DNA of 64,000 nucleotides, from contig CAUJHS010000081.1 in assembly GCA_963204915.1 (NCBI GenBank), positions 1 through 64,000 of the forward strand. Reading direction: 5' to 3'. The notes beneath the pieces were generated by a model. That model did not search any database and was not told where the DNA came from. It saw only the letters and a program-made list of their open reading frames with translations. The position numbers and the translations under genes were made by a program. The DNA comes from Planctomycetota bacterium (GTDB lineage: Bacteria; Planctomycetota; Planctomycetia; Pirellulales; Pirellulaceae). How positions within the stretch are numbered: the first letter of the stretch is position 1; the number at the start of each line of letters is the position of its first letter. Below, piece after piece: positions 47,376-56,283 of this stretch.

Positions 47376-48470
47376 TTATTCGATACAAAGTTCGCCATAC
47401 AGCGCGCCGCTGCGCTCCAGGCCCTTGATAATGTCGATCACATCTTTTGGCGGAGCTTTAATTGCATTCAGCGCTTGGATGAGCGCTTCCAGCCGCGTAC
47501 GCGAGACGGGCGAAGTTTCGACACCGACAAATTGATTCGCGAGCACGTCGCCGGTTTGAATCGTCAGTCCGTTGTGTGTGACGGCGACCGGGCCGATTTC
47601 TACTTCCGCGCCAAACACAATGGTTCCGACGCGTTCGTTGATGACAACCCGCCGACTACTCACCGCTCCCGCCAGACGCGTTTCCATCACGAGCGAGACA
47701 AACTGCGCTGCGTTCTCGCGGTAGTGCGTAGGGATGCGCACGATGACGTTCACCTGATCCAACGCCATGGCCGCTTTTTCTTCAGGGTGTTGCGCGTCTT
47801 GAAAGTCGTATTCGCTATTCAACGCGGTGGCGACATCTTGCGAGTTCTGCCACATGGCGTGGTCTTTGTGCAAAACCAGGGTAATGAAATCTTGGCCGAC
47901 AAACGGGTTGCGAAAATCGGCCTCTAAACGGCAGCCTTGATGCACCGTACCCGACACCAACTTCGTGGGATCATCGAGATTGATCGGCCCTTGCGCCAGG
48001 CCGTAAACGCGCGTGTCGCCCGGACGAGGGCCGATCAACGGCGTTGTCAGCAAGTAGCCGCCGTCGAGACTCTTCGCGCTCAATGCGTTGACCTGACAAT
48101 GCAGCAAATCGCCTTGACGGGCGCCCTGGGCGGGAACGGTGGCTGTAATCATGACCAACGCCACATTCTTGGCGTCCTTCAGTTCCTGAAGCAGCGGCTC
48201 ACCGTTGACGTTCAGCGGAATGGGATTGCCCATGCGGCCCATCATGTTGGCCAAAGCGCGGGCGGTCGGCAGCGCCGATCCATCGCCCGTGCCCTTGAGC
48301 CCGACCACAAGCCCCAGGCCTTGCAGCGTGTTTTCTTCTTGTCCCTTCACGCGACAGATATCGCGCACGCGACGTTGCGCGTGCGCTGAAGTCGCTATCG
48401 CCAAGAATGCAACCGCGACGCATGTGAGTGCGTAGGAGAATCGCACGTTGGTTGTAGTCAGGTGACGCAT
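47376..48470 (-). CDS. flgI: Flagellar P-ring protein FlgI
   Basis: A 364-residue periplasmic protein with a signal peptide (TCVAVAFLAIATSAHAQ) and the conserved FlgI blocks CRVKGQEENTLQGLGLVVGL, KNVALVMITATVPAQGARQG and VVINERVGTIVFGAEVEIG. It forms the ring in the peptidoglycan layer. Its presence with FlgH shows a Gram-negative style envelope with an outer membrane. Confidence 0.96.
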   Translation of the reverse strand: MRHLTTTNVRFSYALTCVAVAFLAIATSAHAQRRVRDICRVKGQEENTLQGLGLVVGLKGTGDGSALPTARALANMMGRMGNPIPLNVNGEPLLQELKDAKNVALVMITATVPAQGARQGDLLHCQVNALSAKSLDGGYLLTTPLIGPRPGDTRVYGLAQGPINLDDPTKLVSGTVHQGCRLEADFRNPFVGQDFITLVLHKDHAMWQNSQDVATALNSEYDFQDAQHPEEKAAMALDQVNVIVRIPTHYRENAAQFVSLVMETRLAGAVSSRRVVINERVGTIVFGAEVEIGPVAVTHNGLTIQTGDVLANQFVGVETSPVSRTRLEALIQALNAIKAPPKDVIDIIKGLERSGALYGELCIE

Positions 48471-48503
48471 GTGAGTTTGATCCGTTTCGCAGGTCTGGAT
48501 CGT

Positions 48504-49169
48504 TTAGAACGGGTTAAACACGTCGAGCCAACGCACGAACCAGCCGCGACGATAGCTGTCGCGAACGTGCCCCCGTTCGCGCTTCCAAACATTTAACTGG
48601 GAAATGTGTTTGCTGAGAATGACGTTCCCTGGGTCGATGTCTTCCGGGCGGCAAACTCCGCTCAACGAGTATTCCCAAACTTCGTTGTTGTTGCGGAAAG
48701 TGTCGTGCGCTTCGAGCACGAGCAAACCATTGGGGCGCAAGTCCACCACTTCCGCCGTAATGTCAAAGGCCAAAGCTTCACGGGTCTCCATCTCGCCTTC
48801 CGCTCGGTAAAGTTGATTGAGTTGACCATTGACGCGCGGATCGCCTTCGCTTTGCGGCGACGGTTTCAGCTCGAGCAAACTTTTGAGCACCACCCAGTCG
48901 GCTAGCACGGCGTCATACAGGCCGTTTTTACGACGCTGCATTTCTCCTTCAGCCGACATCACGGCCTTTTTGTCGACGCGAATCGTGATCAAGTCGTGTT
49001 TGCCGATGCGACGCGGAGGCGGTAACTGGTGGTAAATCATGCTTGCCGCGGCGAGCGGTACGCCGCTATCGGAATAACCCGGCGAAGGCGTGCGAAAAAG
49101 ACTCGACTCCTGAGCGGGAAGCGTTGTCGCAATCAAACCAAGGGCGGCAATAGCGGAAAGCGTTCTCAC
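48504..49169 (-). CDS. flgH: Flagellar L-ring protein FlgH
   Basis: A 221-residue protein with the FlgH body (GKHDLITIRVDKKAVMSAEG, ITAEVVDLRPNGLLVLEAHD, ICRPEDIDPGN-type turn near LSGVCRPEDIDPGN). It forms the ring in the outer membrane. The signal peptide (LSAIAALGLIATTLPAQ) has no lipobox cysteine, unlike enterobacterial FlgH. The start is a GTG with GGAAG upstream. Confidence 0.92.
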   Translation of the reverse strand: MRTLSAIAALGLIATTLPAQESSLFRTPSPGYSDSGVPLAAASMIYHQLPPPRRIGKHDLITIRVDKKAVMSAEGEMQRRKNGLYDAVLADWVVLKSLLELKPSPQSEGDPRVNGQLNQLYRAEGEMETREALAFDITAEVVDLRPNGLLVLEAHDTFRNNNEVWEYSLSGVCRPEDIDPGNVILSKHISQLNVWKRERGHVRDSYRRGWFVRWLDVFNPF

Positions 49170-49226
49170 GCGTTCGTCTTCCTTGACTAGGGGGAGCGTT
49201 CTTGGCGGACGAGGCGCTGTTCGCGA

Positions 49227-50036
49227 CTATCGCACCGGCGACGGCAAGGCGGCGGTCGCTGGCGAATCAATGACGACTTCGACAAGTTTCGGACCGGCCA
49301 CACGTGCACGAATCGAGTCTTTGTGAAAGGGCGTTTGCAGCGTAATCCAGTCGCCCACGGCGCCGTCCTCGAGCGCGACGCCGTCTGTTGACAACCTCAC
49401 GCCGGGCCCCACCACGCCGACACGCACAGGTTCACGACGACGCACAACGATCGGAGGGCGGACGTCTTGCGGTTTGAGCGGCTGTCCGGCGGCGATGGCG
49501 CGCGTACTCTCTTGGCCTATTACACCTTCGATATCGGACACGAATCCATCGTTGTTGACCGTGCGCGCCGGAACCGGAATGAGTTGAATGTGCGAGGCCT
49601 GCACCACTTGTCCACGTTCAATTGGCTTGACGGCGGCGACGGCCAATACGACGGGTTCTGGTTGCGGCGCTGGAACTGGGTTCGGCGGTGCCGGAGCAGA
49701 CGGAGTTGGATCGCCCGGCGGCGCCGGCGCGGCCGGCCCGTGAATTGTGGTCAGCCGGGCGCCCGAGAGCCGACAATGAGCCAGATCAATCGAGCGAAGC
49801 TCCAGGATTTCGAAGAGTTCGCGGATGCGCAGAAACCTTCGTTGTCCCACGCCGGGGGCAGGAAACAACACGACGGCGGCCATCTTCTTGGCAAGGGCTT
49901 CGTCGGCGCCGGAAATATCGGCGACATCGCCAAACACCACCACGGGACCCTGAGGGCGGCATTCCGGGCGAATCCGCACCTGCGGCGGCGCATCGGCGCC
50001 AACGACGAACAAGGTCAGAAGAAATAACTCGGGCAT
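49227..50036 (-). CDS. flgA: Flagellar P-ring assembly protein FlgA
   Basis: A 269-residue exported chaperone for the P ring. After a signal peptide (LFLLTLFVVGADA) come the SAF domain (VAAVKPIERGQVVQASHIQL) with ESTRAIAAGQPLKPQDVRPP and the C-terminal block LSTDGVALEDGAVGDWITLQ. A Pro/Ala-rich stretch of about 30 residues near 110-140 is an unusual spacer. ATG at 50036 is preferred to an upstream TTG. Confidence 0.9.
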   Translation of the reverse strand: MPELFLLTLFVVGADAPPQVRIRPECRPQGPVVVFGDVADISGADEALAKKMAAVVLFPAPGVGQRRFLRIRELFEILELRSIDLAHCRLSGARLTTIHGPAAPAPPGDPTPSAPAPPNPVPAPQPEPVVLAVAAVKPIERGQVVQASHIQLIPVPARTVNNDGFVSDIEGVIGQESTRAIAAGQPLKPQDVRPPIVVRRREPVRVGVVGPGVRLSTDGVALEDGAVGDWITLQTPFHKDSIRARVAGPKLVEVVIDSPATAALPSPVR

Positions 50037-50071
50037 AGTGCACACGTTTCTCAAGCGGGCGTATCAATGGC

Positions 50072-50872
50072 TTACCGACGCAGCGTGGCGATCAACTGGA
50101 GCAATTCATCGCCGGCTTGAATCGCTTGTGAATTCAGTTCGAAGGAACGCTGGGTCGTGATGAGATCAATCAACTCCTCCACAGGCTCAACGTTGGACGA
50201 TTCCAGCCCGCCCGACTGCAGAATGCCAAGCCCCTGGTTGCCAGGATTATCGACCGTTGGTGCGTTCGAAGCGTCGGTTTGGGCGAACAGGTTTTCGCCC
50301 ATCTTGAGGAGCCCTTCGTTGTTGACGAAGTAGGCAAGCTGCAAGCGTCCTGCTTCGGTCAACGTTTGCTGGCCCGTCTCACGCACCATCACGCGGCCGT
50401 CGGGTTGAATGCTGATTTCCTCAACGTTTTGCGGCACGCTAATTTGCGGCTCGGTGAGCCGGCCCACGCCTGCCGAGGCAATCACCAACTGATTTTGGGC
50501 GTTGATGGTCAAGGCGCCGGCGCGTGTATACAAGGTCTCGCCACTGGGGTCGCGAACTTGAAAGAAGCCGTTGCCTTGAATCGCCACGTCTAACGGACGG
50601 CCCGTGTTGCGAAATGAGCCCTGGCGATAGTCGGACTGTACGCCGGACACCTGCACGCCCATGCCAATTTGTTTGCCAATGGGAGTGATGCCGCCTCCAT
50701 CGTCTTGGGCGCCAGGAAGCCGTTCTGTTTGGTAGAACAGGTCTTCGAAGTTGGCGCGATCCTTCTTAAAGCCTGTTGTGTTGACGTTCGCGAGGTTGTG
50801 CGCGATGACGTTCAACTTGGTTTCCAGCGCTTGCATGCCTGTGGCGGCGGTGTACATCGCTTGAATCGACAT
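50072..50872 (-). CDS. flgG: Flagellar distal rod protein FlgG
   Basis: A 266-residue rod protein with the classic N-terminus MYTAATGMQALETKLNVIAH followed by NLANVNTTGFKKDRANFEDL and the end VEPVEELIDLITTQRSFELN. Length is exactly that of FlgG. The ATG at 50872 begins the rod signature; upstream codons do not fit. It follows flgF after 100 bp. Confidence 0.96.
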   Translation of the reverse strand: MSIQAMYTAATGMQALETKLNVIAHNLANVNTTGFKKDRANFEDLFYQTERLPGAQDDGGGITPIGKQIGMGVQVSGVQSDYRQGSFRNTGRPLDVAIQGNGFFQVRDPSGETLYTRAGALTINAQNQLVIASAGVGRLTEPQISVPQNVEEISIQPDGRVMVRETGQQTLTEAGRLQLAYFVNNEGLLKMGENLFAQTDASNAPTVDNPGNQGLGILQSGGLESSNVEPVEELIDLITTQRSFELNSQAIQAGDELLQLIATLRR

Positions 50873-50972
50873 GGCTTGCTTCCTTGCGTGCCTGTGGTGC
50901 GGAAACCGCGATCTTTGCCGTTCGTGCGGCGGTATCCGCAATTTGCGAATCGCCCTGGGAACTGTGTTCGCG

Positions 50973-51722
50973 TTACGACTTCAACACTCGGCTGAGCAAT
51001 TGGCTGCTCATTTCGTCTTGATGCTGAATCATGCGAATGTTGGTTTCGTACGCTCGCGAGGTTTCAATCAGATTGACCATTTCGATCGTCGGTCGCACCG
51101 TCGAACGCTCCAAGGTGAACTGCCTGACATTGCGCTCCGCCAGCGGAACTGGGGCAACTTCGGCAAGAGCGCGGAACTGATTCTCACCCATTTTGACCAG
51201 GTCGGCGGGCGAGTGCGGCTTAACCACCGCCAACGGAATTGCAAGGTCGTTTTGCCGTACGACACCCAGAGGGCTGATCTCAATCGGGACGCGAGGATCA
51301 ACCAGAATCGGCCCTCCTTCCTCGGACAGCACTGGTTGACCGCCCTGCGTTACGAGCCGTCCCGTGGCGTCGAGCGTGAAATCGCCGGCCCGGGTCAACA
51401 TGGGCTCTTGTTCGCCTTGAACCACGAAAAATCCTTCCCCGTCAATCGCCAGGTCCGTCGCATTGCTCGTTTGCTGCATCAGCCCTTGGCTGAAGTCGGT
51501 GAGGGTTGCGGGCATTTCAACGCCGCCTCCCAAGTCGTTTAAGTCGCCGGAGCCGGGGTGCGCCGTACCTTGCTCGATGGCCTCTGCGGCCCGACTTTGC
51601 AACACGGCCAACTCGCGCTTGAATCCCGTGGTGTTCACGTTCGCCAAATTATTCGACAGCACATTCAGCCGTTGGCGTTGGACTTCGGCGCCGGCGGCGG
51701 AAAGGTAAAGTCCGTAAGGCAT
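50973..51722 (-). CDS. flgF: Flagellar proximal rod protein FlgF
   Basis: A 249-residue rod protein (YLSAAGAEVQRQRLNVLSNN, NLANVNTTGFKRELAVLQSR; end TVRPTIEMVNLIETSRAYET). Shorter and less regular than FlgG, as usual for FlgF. It is the first gene of the minus-strand flagellar operon and has a sigma-54-like promoter about 50 bp upstream. Confidence 0.92.
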   Translation of the reverse strand: MPYGLYLSAAGAEVQRQRLNVLSNNLANVNTTGFKRELAVLQSRAAEAIEQGTAHPGSGDLNDLGGGVEMPATLTDFSQGLMQQTSNATDLAIDGEGFFVVQGEQEPMLTRAGDFTLDATGRLVTQGGQPVLSEEGGPILVDPRVPIEISPLGVVRQNDLAIPLAVVKPHSPADLVKMGENQFRALAEVAPVPLAERNVRQFTLERSTVRPTIEMVNLIETSRAYETNIRMIQHQDEMSSQLLSRVLKS

Positions 51723-51777
51723 GGCGAAGAGAGTTTCGAAATAGAACAGCGATTACCAGAACGACGCCGTTTCCTTT

Positions 51778-51793
51778 AGCAATGCACGGACCA
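51778..51793 (-). promoter_or_regulatory. Sigma-54-like promoter of the flagellar operon
   Basis: On the minus strand the sequence reads TGGTCCG-TGCA-TTGCT. The invariant GG (-24) and GC (-12) have the exact consensus spacing, and the flanking bases match five of seven -24 positions. Transcription would start near 51768, 46 bp before the flgF ATG. Confidence 0.5.
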
Positions 51794-52523
51794 AGCCTAC
51801 GCACTGGTCGAAGAAAACCCGAAAGTGCAGCCTTAACTCCAGTGACTCCTTGGAGTTAGCAAGATAAGTTTTGGCGGCAAGCGCGACCGGGCGAGGCTGC
51901 GGAATATCGGTCATTCGGCACTTCCTGCCGAAAGGGATCGGCAATAAATGCCGCTGCTCGAGCGGGATGGCGAAGTTGCGACAGCCGTGTTGTCGTTCGG
52001 CATGGCGGAGCGCGTAAGCGGCGCCGTGCCGTAACAACTTGTTGACTTCGACTCGTAGCGGATGGCCGCAACGGGTTGCCACTCTCGCCATCCACTGGCG
52101 CCGCTTGATGCCGGAGCGCAGGTTTGGCGGCAAATGCACGTTCCTACTCGATCGAGTGAAGACCTCTCGCCTCCGTCGCGCTGTTGGATCGGTCAACGCG
52201 TTGAGTCGTTCTGTTCTCCTGTCTGTCACGTTGCGCCCTTTGACGCCAAGAAGACGCGGCGTCCCCATTCGGAGACCTTGGCGCATCAGTGCGCATGGCG
52301 GTTTACAAAATCTTTTGTATTCGCTCGCGAAATCGACCACTTTTTTGGCGCGCTAGTTGCTCTACCATCTTCCATCCTCCGGCAACGAGCCGAGGAAGCA
52401 AATTACTACCAGGCCGAACGTATCGGACTTGGATTGTTGTTGTTGCACGACCTCTCCAGGCAAATTGCTCCGCGTCTGGGTCGTTGTGCCTTTAACCGTC
52501 GTCCCTTATTGAGGAGAGGAATC
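51794..52523. other. Gene-free stretch upstream of the flagellar operon
   Basis: Open frames here are Arg-rich and unlike real proteins. A short inverted repeat with 8-bp arms lies at 51834-51841 and 51851-51858 (TAACTCCA/TGGAGTTA). It may hold activator sites for the flagellar promoter and the promoter of the gene at 52524. Confidence 0.45.
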
Positions 52524-52694
52524 ATGTTGTACTGGGCTTTGATCTTTCTGGTGGTGGCTCTTGTGGCGGCTCTGTTCGGCTTCGGCGGTATCGCAGCGGG
52601 CGCCGCGGGCATCGCGAAAATCTTGTTCTTCGTGTTCCTGGTGTTGTTCATTGTGAGCTTGGTGGCCGGCGGGTTGCGTCGCCCCACGATTTAG
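52524..52694 (+). CDS. DUF1328 small membrane protein
   Basis: A 56-residue protein with the DUF1328 (YtjA) pattern: [40 protein letters not shown], then a Leu/Val-rich end and RRPT. Two membrane helices; function unknown although common in bacteria, often stress-linked. GAGGAG precedes the ATG. Confidence 0.85.
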   Translation: MLYWALIFLVVALVAALFGFGGIAAGAAGIAKILFFVFLVLFIVSLVAGGLRRPTI

Positions 52695-52800
52695 CATGAA
52701 CACATGGGTTGAACCTCACGCCCTAGCGAATGACGCTACGGCGTGACCGCCAAAAAAAGAATCGAAGGTGGTTTCCACTATTTGCAAGGAACACGGGCAT

Positions 52801-52968
52801 ATGCTTCGCACACTATTTAGCCTTTTGACCGTGGTTGCTCTAACGACGCCTTTGGTCGGGATCGTTGGATGCGACGCAGACGAAGAGGTCATGGAGGTTG
52901 AAACGCAGCAGGGTGAAACTGAAATCGAACGTGACAGTGAAACAGGCGCGTTACAGGTAGACGACTAA
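52801..52968 (+). CDS. Small acidic lipoprotein
   Basis: A 55-residue exported protein. The signal peptide ends in a lipobox (LVGIVGC) and the mature part is short and very acidic (DEEVMEVETQQGETEIERDS). No family recognised. It follows the DUF1328 gene and is closed by a strong terminator. Confidence 0.6.
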   Translation: MLRTLFSLLTVVALTTPLVGIVGCDADEEVMEVETQQGETEIERDSETGALQVDD

Positions 52969-53005
52969 CGGAGTTGGAACGTTGTTCAGGAGGGACGCGC
53001 GGTTT

Positions 53006-53048
53006 AGGATGGGGATGCGGCGTTTTCGTCGCATCCCCATCCTTTTTT
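53006..53048 (+). terminator. Strong intrinsic terminator
   Basis: Arms 53006-53019 and 53030-53043 form a perfect 14-bp stem (AGGATGGGGATGCG), followed by a run of T to 53048. It closes the lipoprotein transcript, and lies just nine bases before the next start codon. Confidence 0.85.
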
Positions 53049-53056
53049 GTTTGTTC

Positions 53057-54310
53057 ATGACTGCTGCTGATCTTGCTGTCGTTCAATGGCTCGTTTCGCC
53101 TGCCGCCCAACCTTGGATAACGTGGGCTGCAACGAATAAAGCCTCACTGGCGATTCAAACCAGAACGCTCAGGCAAACGCTTTCAGCCGCTCAAACGCAT
53201 GCGATTCTTGAGCAAATTGAGCTGCGCCGCCGCGCCCGAGTGAAATTCAGCCGCGCCGACGAAATGTTTTTTTCTAGGCAAGCTCTAGAACAAGCGACAA
53301 GTGAGCGCGTCGGTTGGTGGAAAGCTCAGCGCATTGCCGCGTGCCTGGAAGGTTTCGAGCCAGTTCGGCGCGTGGTTGGCGACTTGTGTTGTGGCATTGG
53401 CGGCGACTTGCTCGCAATAGCCCAGTATTTTTCCGTCCAGGGGTTCGATCGCGATGACACGATCGCAACGCTCGCACGCGCGAATTTGACGGCGTTAGGG
53501 CTCGCTTCTTCTTCGGTCCATTGCGTCGATGTGCGGCTGGCGCCAATTCATAAGTTCGCCGCCTGGCACCTCGACCCCGACCGGCGACCTGATCAGCATC
53601 GGGTGGCGCAGCCTGACTTGGCCGAACCTGGCGTGGATACGATCGACGCGTTTCTACGTGACAACCCCAATGGTGCGATCAAGTTGGCGCCAGCGGCAGA
53701 GGTCTCCAGCGATTGGCAGTTGCAGGGCGAGCGAGAATGGATTAGCGACGATGGCGAATGTAAACAGCAAGTGGCCTGGTTTGGCGCCATGTGTCGTCAG
53801 CCGAATCGGCATACCGCTACGGCCCTTTCACCGCGATGCGAACCTTGCTCATTCACGGGCGATGCGGAATTGCCATGGCCGTTCGAAACTTCGCTCGGCC
53901 GCTTTCTTTACGAGCCAGACGCCGCGGTGCTTGCCGCCGGTTTATGCGGCGATCTTGCGGCGCGGCTCAACTTACATGCGTTTGAACCGCAAGTTGCGTA
54001 CTTCACGTCCGATCGGCGAAGCGAGAATCCTCTGCTAGCGGGTTTTGAAGTGCAAGAGGTAATGCCCTTTGACCGGAAACGCGTCAAAGCGATGCTCAAG
54101 CACCGGCGAGTCGGCCGTTTAGAGGTCAAGAAACGCGGGCTGCCATTAAACGCGCCCTTGCTTCAACGCGAACTGCGCGTTCCTGGCGACGAGACGGGAA
54201 CTTTACTTATCGCTCCAAGAGGCGGCCAGACCGTGGCGATTCTCGCCCGGCGCCTTCCGCGAGAATACACCGATGCGAAGTCCGTCGAGCCGCCTCAGGG
54301 CGAAGCGTAA
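53057..54310 (+). CDS. THUMP-like class I SAM methyltransferase
   Basis: A 417-residue protein. The SAM-binding motif VVGDLCCGIGGDLLAIAQYF and the following acidic residue (VQGFDRDDTIATLARANL) are clear, and the C-terminal part (VEVMPFDRKRVKAMLKHRRV-type sequence near FEVQEVMPFDRKRVKAMLK, with VKKRG) matches the THUMP-like domain found after this methyltransferase type. Substrate is probably RNA but unproven. The ATG at 53057 is chosen because it opens a family-like helix; it has no visible ribosome-binding site because a terminator hairpin precedes it. Confidence 0.75.
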   Translation: MTAADLAVVQWLVSPAAQPWITWAATNKASLAIQTRTLRQTLSAAQTHAILEQIELRRRARVKFSRADEMFFSRQALEQATSERVGWWKAQRIAACLEGFEPVRRVVGDLCCGIGGDLLAIAQYFSVQGFDRDDTIATLARANLTALGLASSSVHCVDVRLAPIHKFAAWHLDPDRRPDQHRVAQPDLAEPGVDTIDAFLRDNPNGAIKLAPAAEVSSDWQLQGEREWISDDGECKQQVAWFGAMCRQPNRHTATALSPRCEPCSFTGDAELPWPFETSLGRFLYEPDAAVLAAGLCGDLAARLNLHAFEPQVAYFTSDRRSENPLLAGFEVQEVMPFDRKRVKAMLKHRRVGRLEVKKRGLPLNAPLLQRELRVPGDETGTLLIAPRGGQTVAILARRLPREYTDAKSVEPPQGEA

Positions 54311-54339
54311 GTCGGTAGTTGCCGGTGCAGCAAGAAACG

Positions 54340-54385
54340 AAAAACGCGGCGGGGTCCCCTCAAGCTCCTAGCTATCCCCGCCGCG
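54340..54385 (-). terminator. Intrinsic terminator of the ABC–nadC operon
   Basis: CGCGGCGGGG at 54345-54354 pairs with CCCCGCCGCG at 54376-54385 (10 bp). On the minus strand it is followed by TTTTTCGTTTC. It lies about 110 bp after the nadC stop. Confidence 0.65.
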
Positions 54386-54495
54386 CCCGTTACCAACGCC
54401 CCTCCCCAAGGCGCGGGTGCATAGGTAATGTAGGTTACGCATGGGCCGCGTCAAATGGGCGCGGCGACGGGCTTTCCAACCGCCGGCCCGACCGT

Positions 54496-55413
54496 TTACG
54501 ACTCCCAATCTAAACCGAAATCGAAGTTGATGGCCGAATGCGTGAGCGCCCCCACGCTGATGCGGTCGACGCCGCTTTCCGCGATTGCGCGGATCGTGCG
54601 GAGATTGACGCCGCCGGAAGCCTCCAACTCAACGGCGGGATTGGCCGCGTCGCGCCGGGCCACCGCTTCGCGCAATTGCTCGGGAGGCATATTGTCAAGC
54701 AACACCAGGTCCGGCCCAGCCGGCAAGACCTGATCCAATTGCGCGAGCGTGTCGACTTCCACCTCGAAGATCATTAGGCGAAATTTTTCTTCGTCGGCAA
54801 GTAGATCGCGGACGAACCGTCGCGCCTGCTCGAGTGCTGCGGCGGGCGTGTCGGCCGTTTTGCCCTGCGCCAAGTGGTTGTCTTTGATTAACACGGCGTC
54901 ATAGAGGCCGGTGCGGTGATTGAAGCCGCCTCCGCAACGAACAGCGTATTTCTCCATGCGTCGCCAGCCGGGCGTCGTCTTGCGAGTGTCGTAAAGTCGC
55001 GCTTTGGCGCCGGCGATGGCGTCGACGTGTCGCCGCGTGTTCGTGGCGACGCCCGATAAGCGCCCTAGCAGGTTAAGCAAGGTCCGTTCGGCGGTGAGTA
55101 AGTCGCGCGTTGAACCCGAGAGCCTGCCTACAGAGTCGCCTGGAGCGACGGATTGCCCGTCGGCCTTTGTCGGCGACCATTGCAAGTCGATCTGCATTTC
55201 GTCGACCGCGATTTCAACGGCGCGTAGTCCTGCCACAACGCCTGACTCGCGAGCGACGATTCGCGCACTTCCTTGGGCGCCTTGTGGGGCCAGCGCGAGC
55301 GTCGTCCAGTCGTACAATCGGTCTAAATCTTCACGGACCGCCAAGCGCACGATGTGGCGGCAATCATCCATTACTTGCGTGTTCCAATCCATTTGTGTGA
55401 AGTCACGGTTCAT
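54496..55413 (-). CDS. nadC: Nicotinate-nucleotide (quinolinate) pyrophosphorylase
   Basis: A 305-residue enzyme turning quinolinate and PRPP into nicotinate mononucleotide for NAD synthesis. Visible blocks are [20 protein letters not shown], the active-site [40 protein letters not shown] and the C-terminal [17 protein letters not shown] with [20 protein letters not shown]. Length normal. It overlaps the upstream ABC ATPase gene by four bases. Confidence 0.95.
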   Translation of the reverse strand: MNRDFTQMDWNTQVMDDCRHIVRLAVREDLDRLYDWTTLALAPQGAQGSARIVARESGVVAGLRAVEIAVDEMQIDLQWSPTKADGQSVAPGDSVGRLSGSTRDLLTAERTLLNLLGRLSGVATNTRRHVDAIAGAKARLYDTRKTTPGWRRMEKYAVRCGGGFNHRTGLYDAVLIKDNHLAQGKTADTPAAALEQARRFVRDLLADEEKFRLMIFEVEVDTLAQLDQVLPAGPDLVLLDNMPPEQLREAVARRDAANPAVELEASGGVNLRTIRAIAESGVDRISVGALTHSAINFDFGLDWES

Positions 55414-56186
55414 GCTTCATCCGCTTTGTGAGAGTCGTTCAGGTTTAAAGGATCGCGATTGCGGGCCATGTGGCGAAGGAAAATCTCTGCAAGCGACTTG
55501 CAGCCCGTCGCCTGCCGCAACTCATCTAAGGTGCCCTCGCCGGCAAGTCGTCCTTGATGCAGCAGTCCAAAACGGTCGCACAGGCGTTCCGCCTCTTCCA
55601 GCCGATGCGTGGTGACGATGACCGCTTTCGCCTCGCTTCGCAAGTGCGCGATGTATTCAAACATTTCGTGGCTTCCCAACACATCGAGTCCGCGGGTCGG
55701 TTCGTCGAGCAACATGATGGGCGGGTCATGGATCATGGCGCGCGCCAAATTCACGCGTTGCCGTTGACCTGTACTTAAGGCGCCGCAGCGGCGATCGAGA
55801 TATCCTGTCAAATCGAGAACATGCGCCACTCGATCCAGTTGTTGTCGCGCCGCGGCCGGCGCCAAACCGTAAACATCGGCGAAGAAAAGCAACATCTCGC
55901 GGGCCGAGAGCCATTGGTAGAGCCCCGCGCTCGTTGAAACGAATCCAATTCGGCGCTTGACTTCATCCGGCGCGACGCTCGTGCGATAACCGGCAACTTC
56001 GGCCCAACCTGAATCGGGCGTCAAAAGACCGAGTATCATGCGCAGGGTTGTGGTCTTCCCGGCCCCATTTGGTCCAAGCAAACCATAAACTTCGCCGCCA
56101 AGTACGGAAAAATTGAGGTGATCGACCGCGAGTATTTCATCGCGGCCTGACACAAATCGCTTCGTAAGTTCATGCACCGAAATCAT
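55410..56186 (-). CDS. ABC transporter ATP-binding protein (NatA-like)
   Basis: A 258-residue ATPase of the ABC-2/NatA group. Walker [18 protein letters not shown], signature [14 protein letters not shown], Walker [13 protein letters not shown] and the H loop ([13 protein letters not shown]) are all present. Its start overlaps nothing upstream; its stop overlaps nadC by four bases. No permease gene is adjacent, so its membrane partner must be elsewhere or unrelated. Confidence 0.92.
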   Translation of the reverse strand: MISVHELTKRFVSGRDEILAVDHLNFSVLGGEVYGLLGPNGAGKTTTLRMILGLLTPDSGWAEVAGYRTSVAPDEVKRRIGFVSTSAGLYQWLSAREMLLFFADVYGLAPAAARQQLDRVAHVLDLTGYLDRRCGALSTGQRQRVNLARAMIHDPPIMLLDEPTRGLDVLGSHEMFEYIAHLRSEAKAVIVTTHRLEEAERLCDRFGLLHQGRLAGEGTLDELRQATGCKSLAEIFLRHMARNRDPLNLNDSHKADEA

Positions 56187-56283
56187 GGAGCGGCGTTTCC
56201 CTCTGGCATTTGCGCCTCAAACCTGGAAAAATACTATATCTTGTATGTGGCATGGAGGGTGGTCCCGGCGGGAGTTTGGCGAA

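Noticed and set aside
51753-52340. A 195-codon minus-strand open frame upstream of flgF
   Set aside because: Very Arg-rich, no recognisable motif, and it would cover the sigma-54-like promoter; typical of a chance frame in GC-rich DNA.
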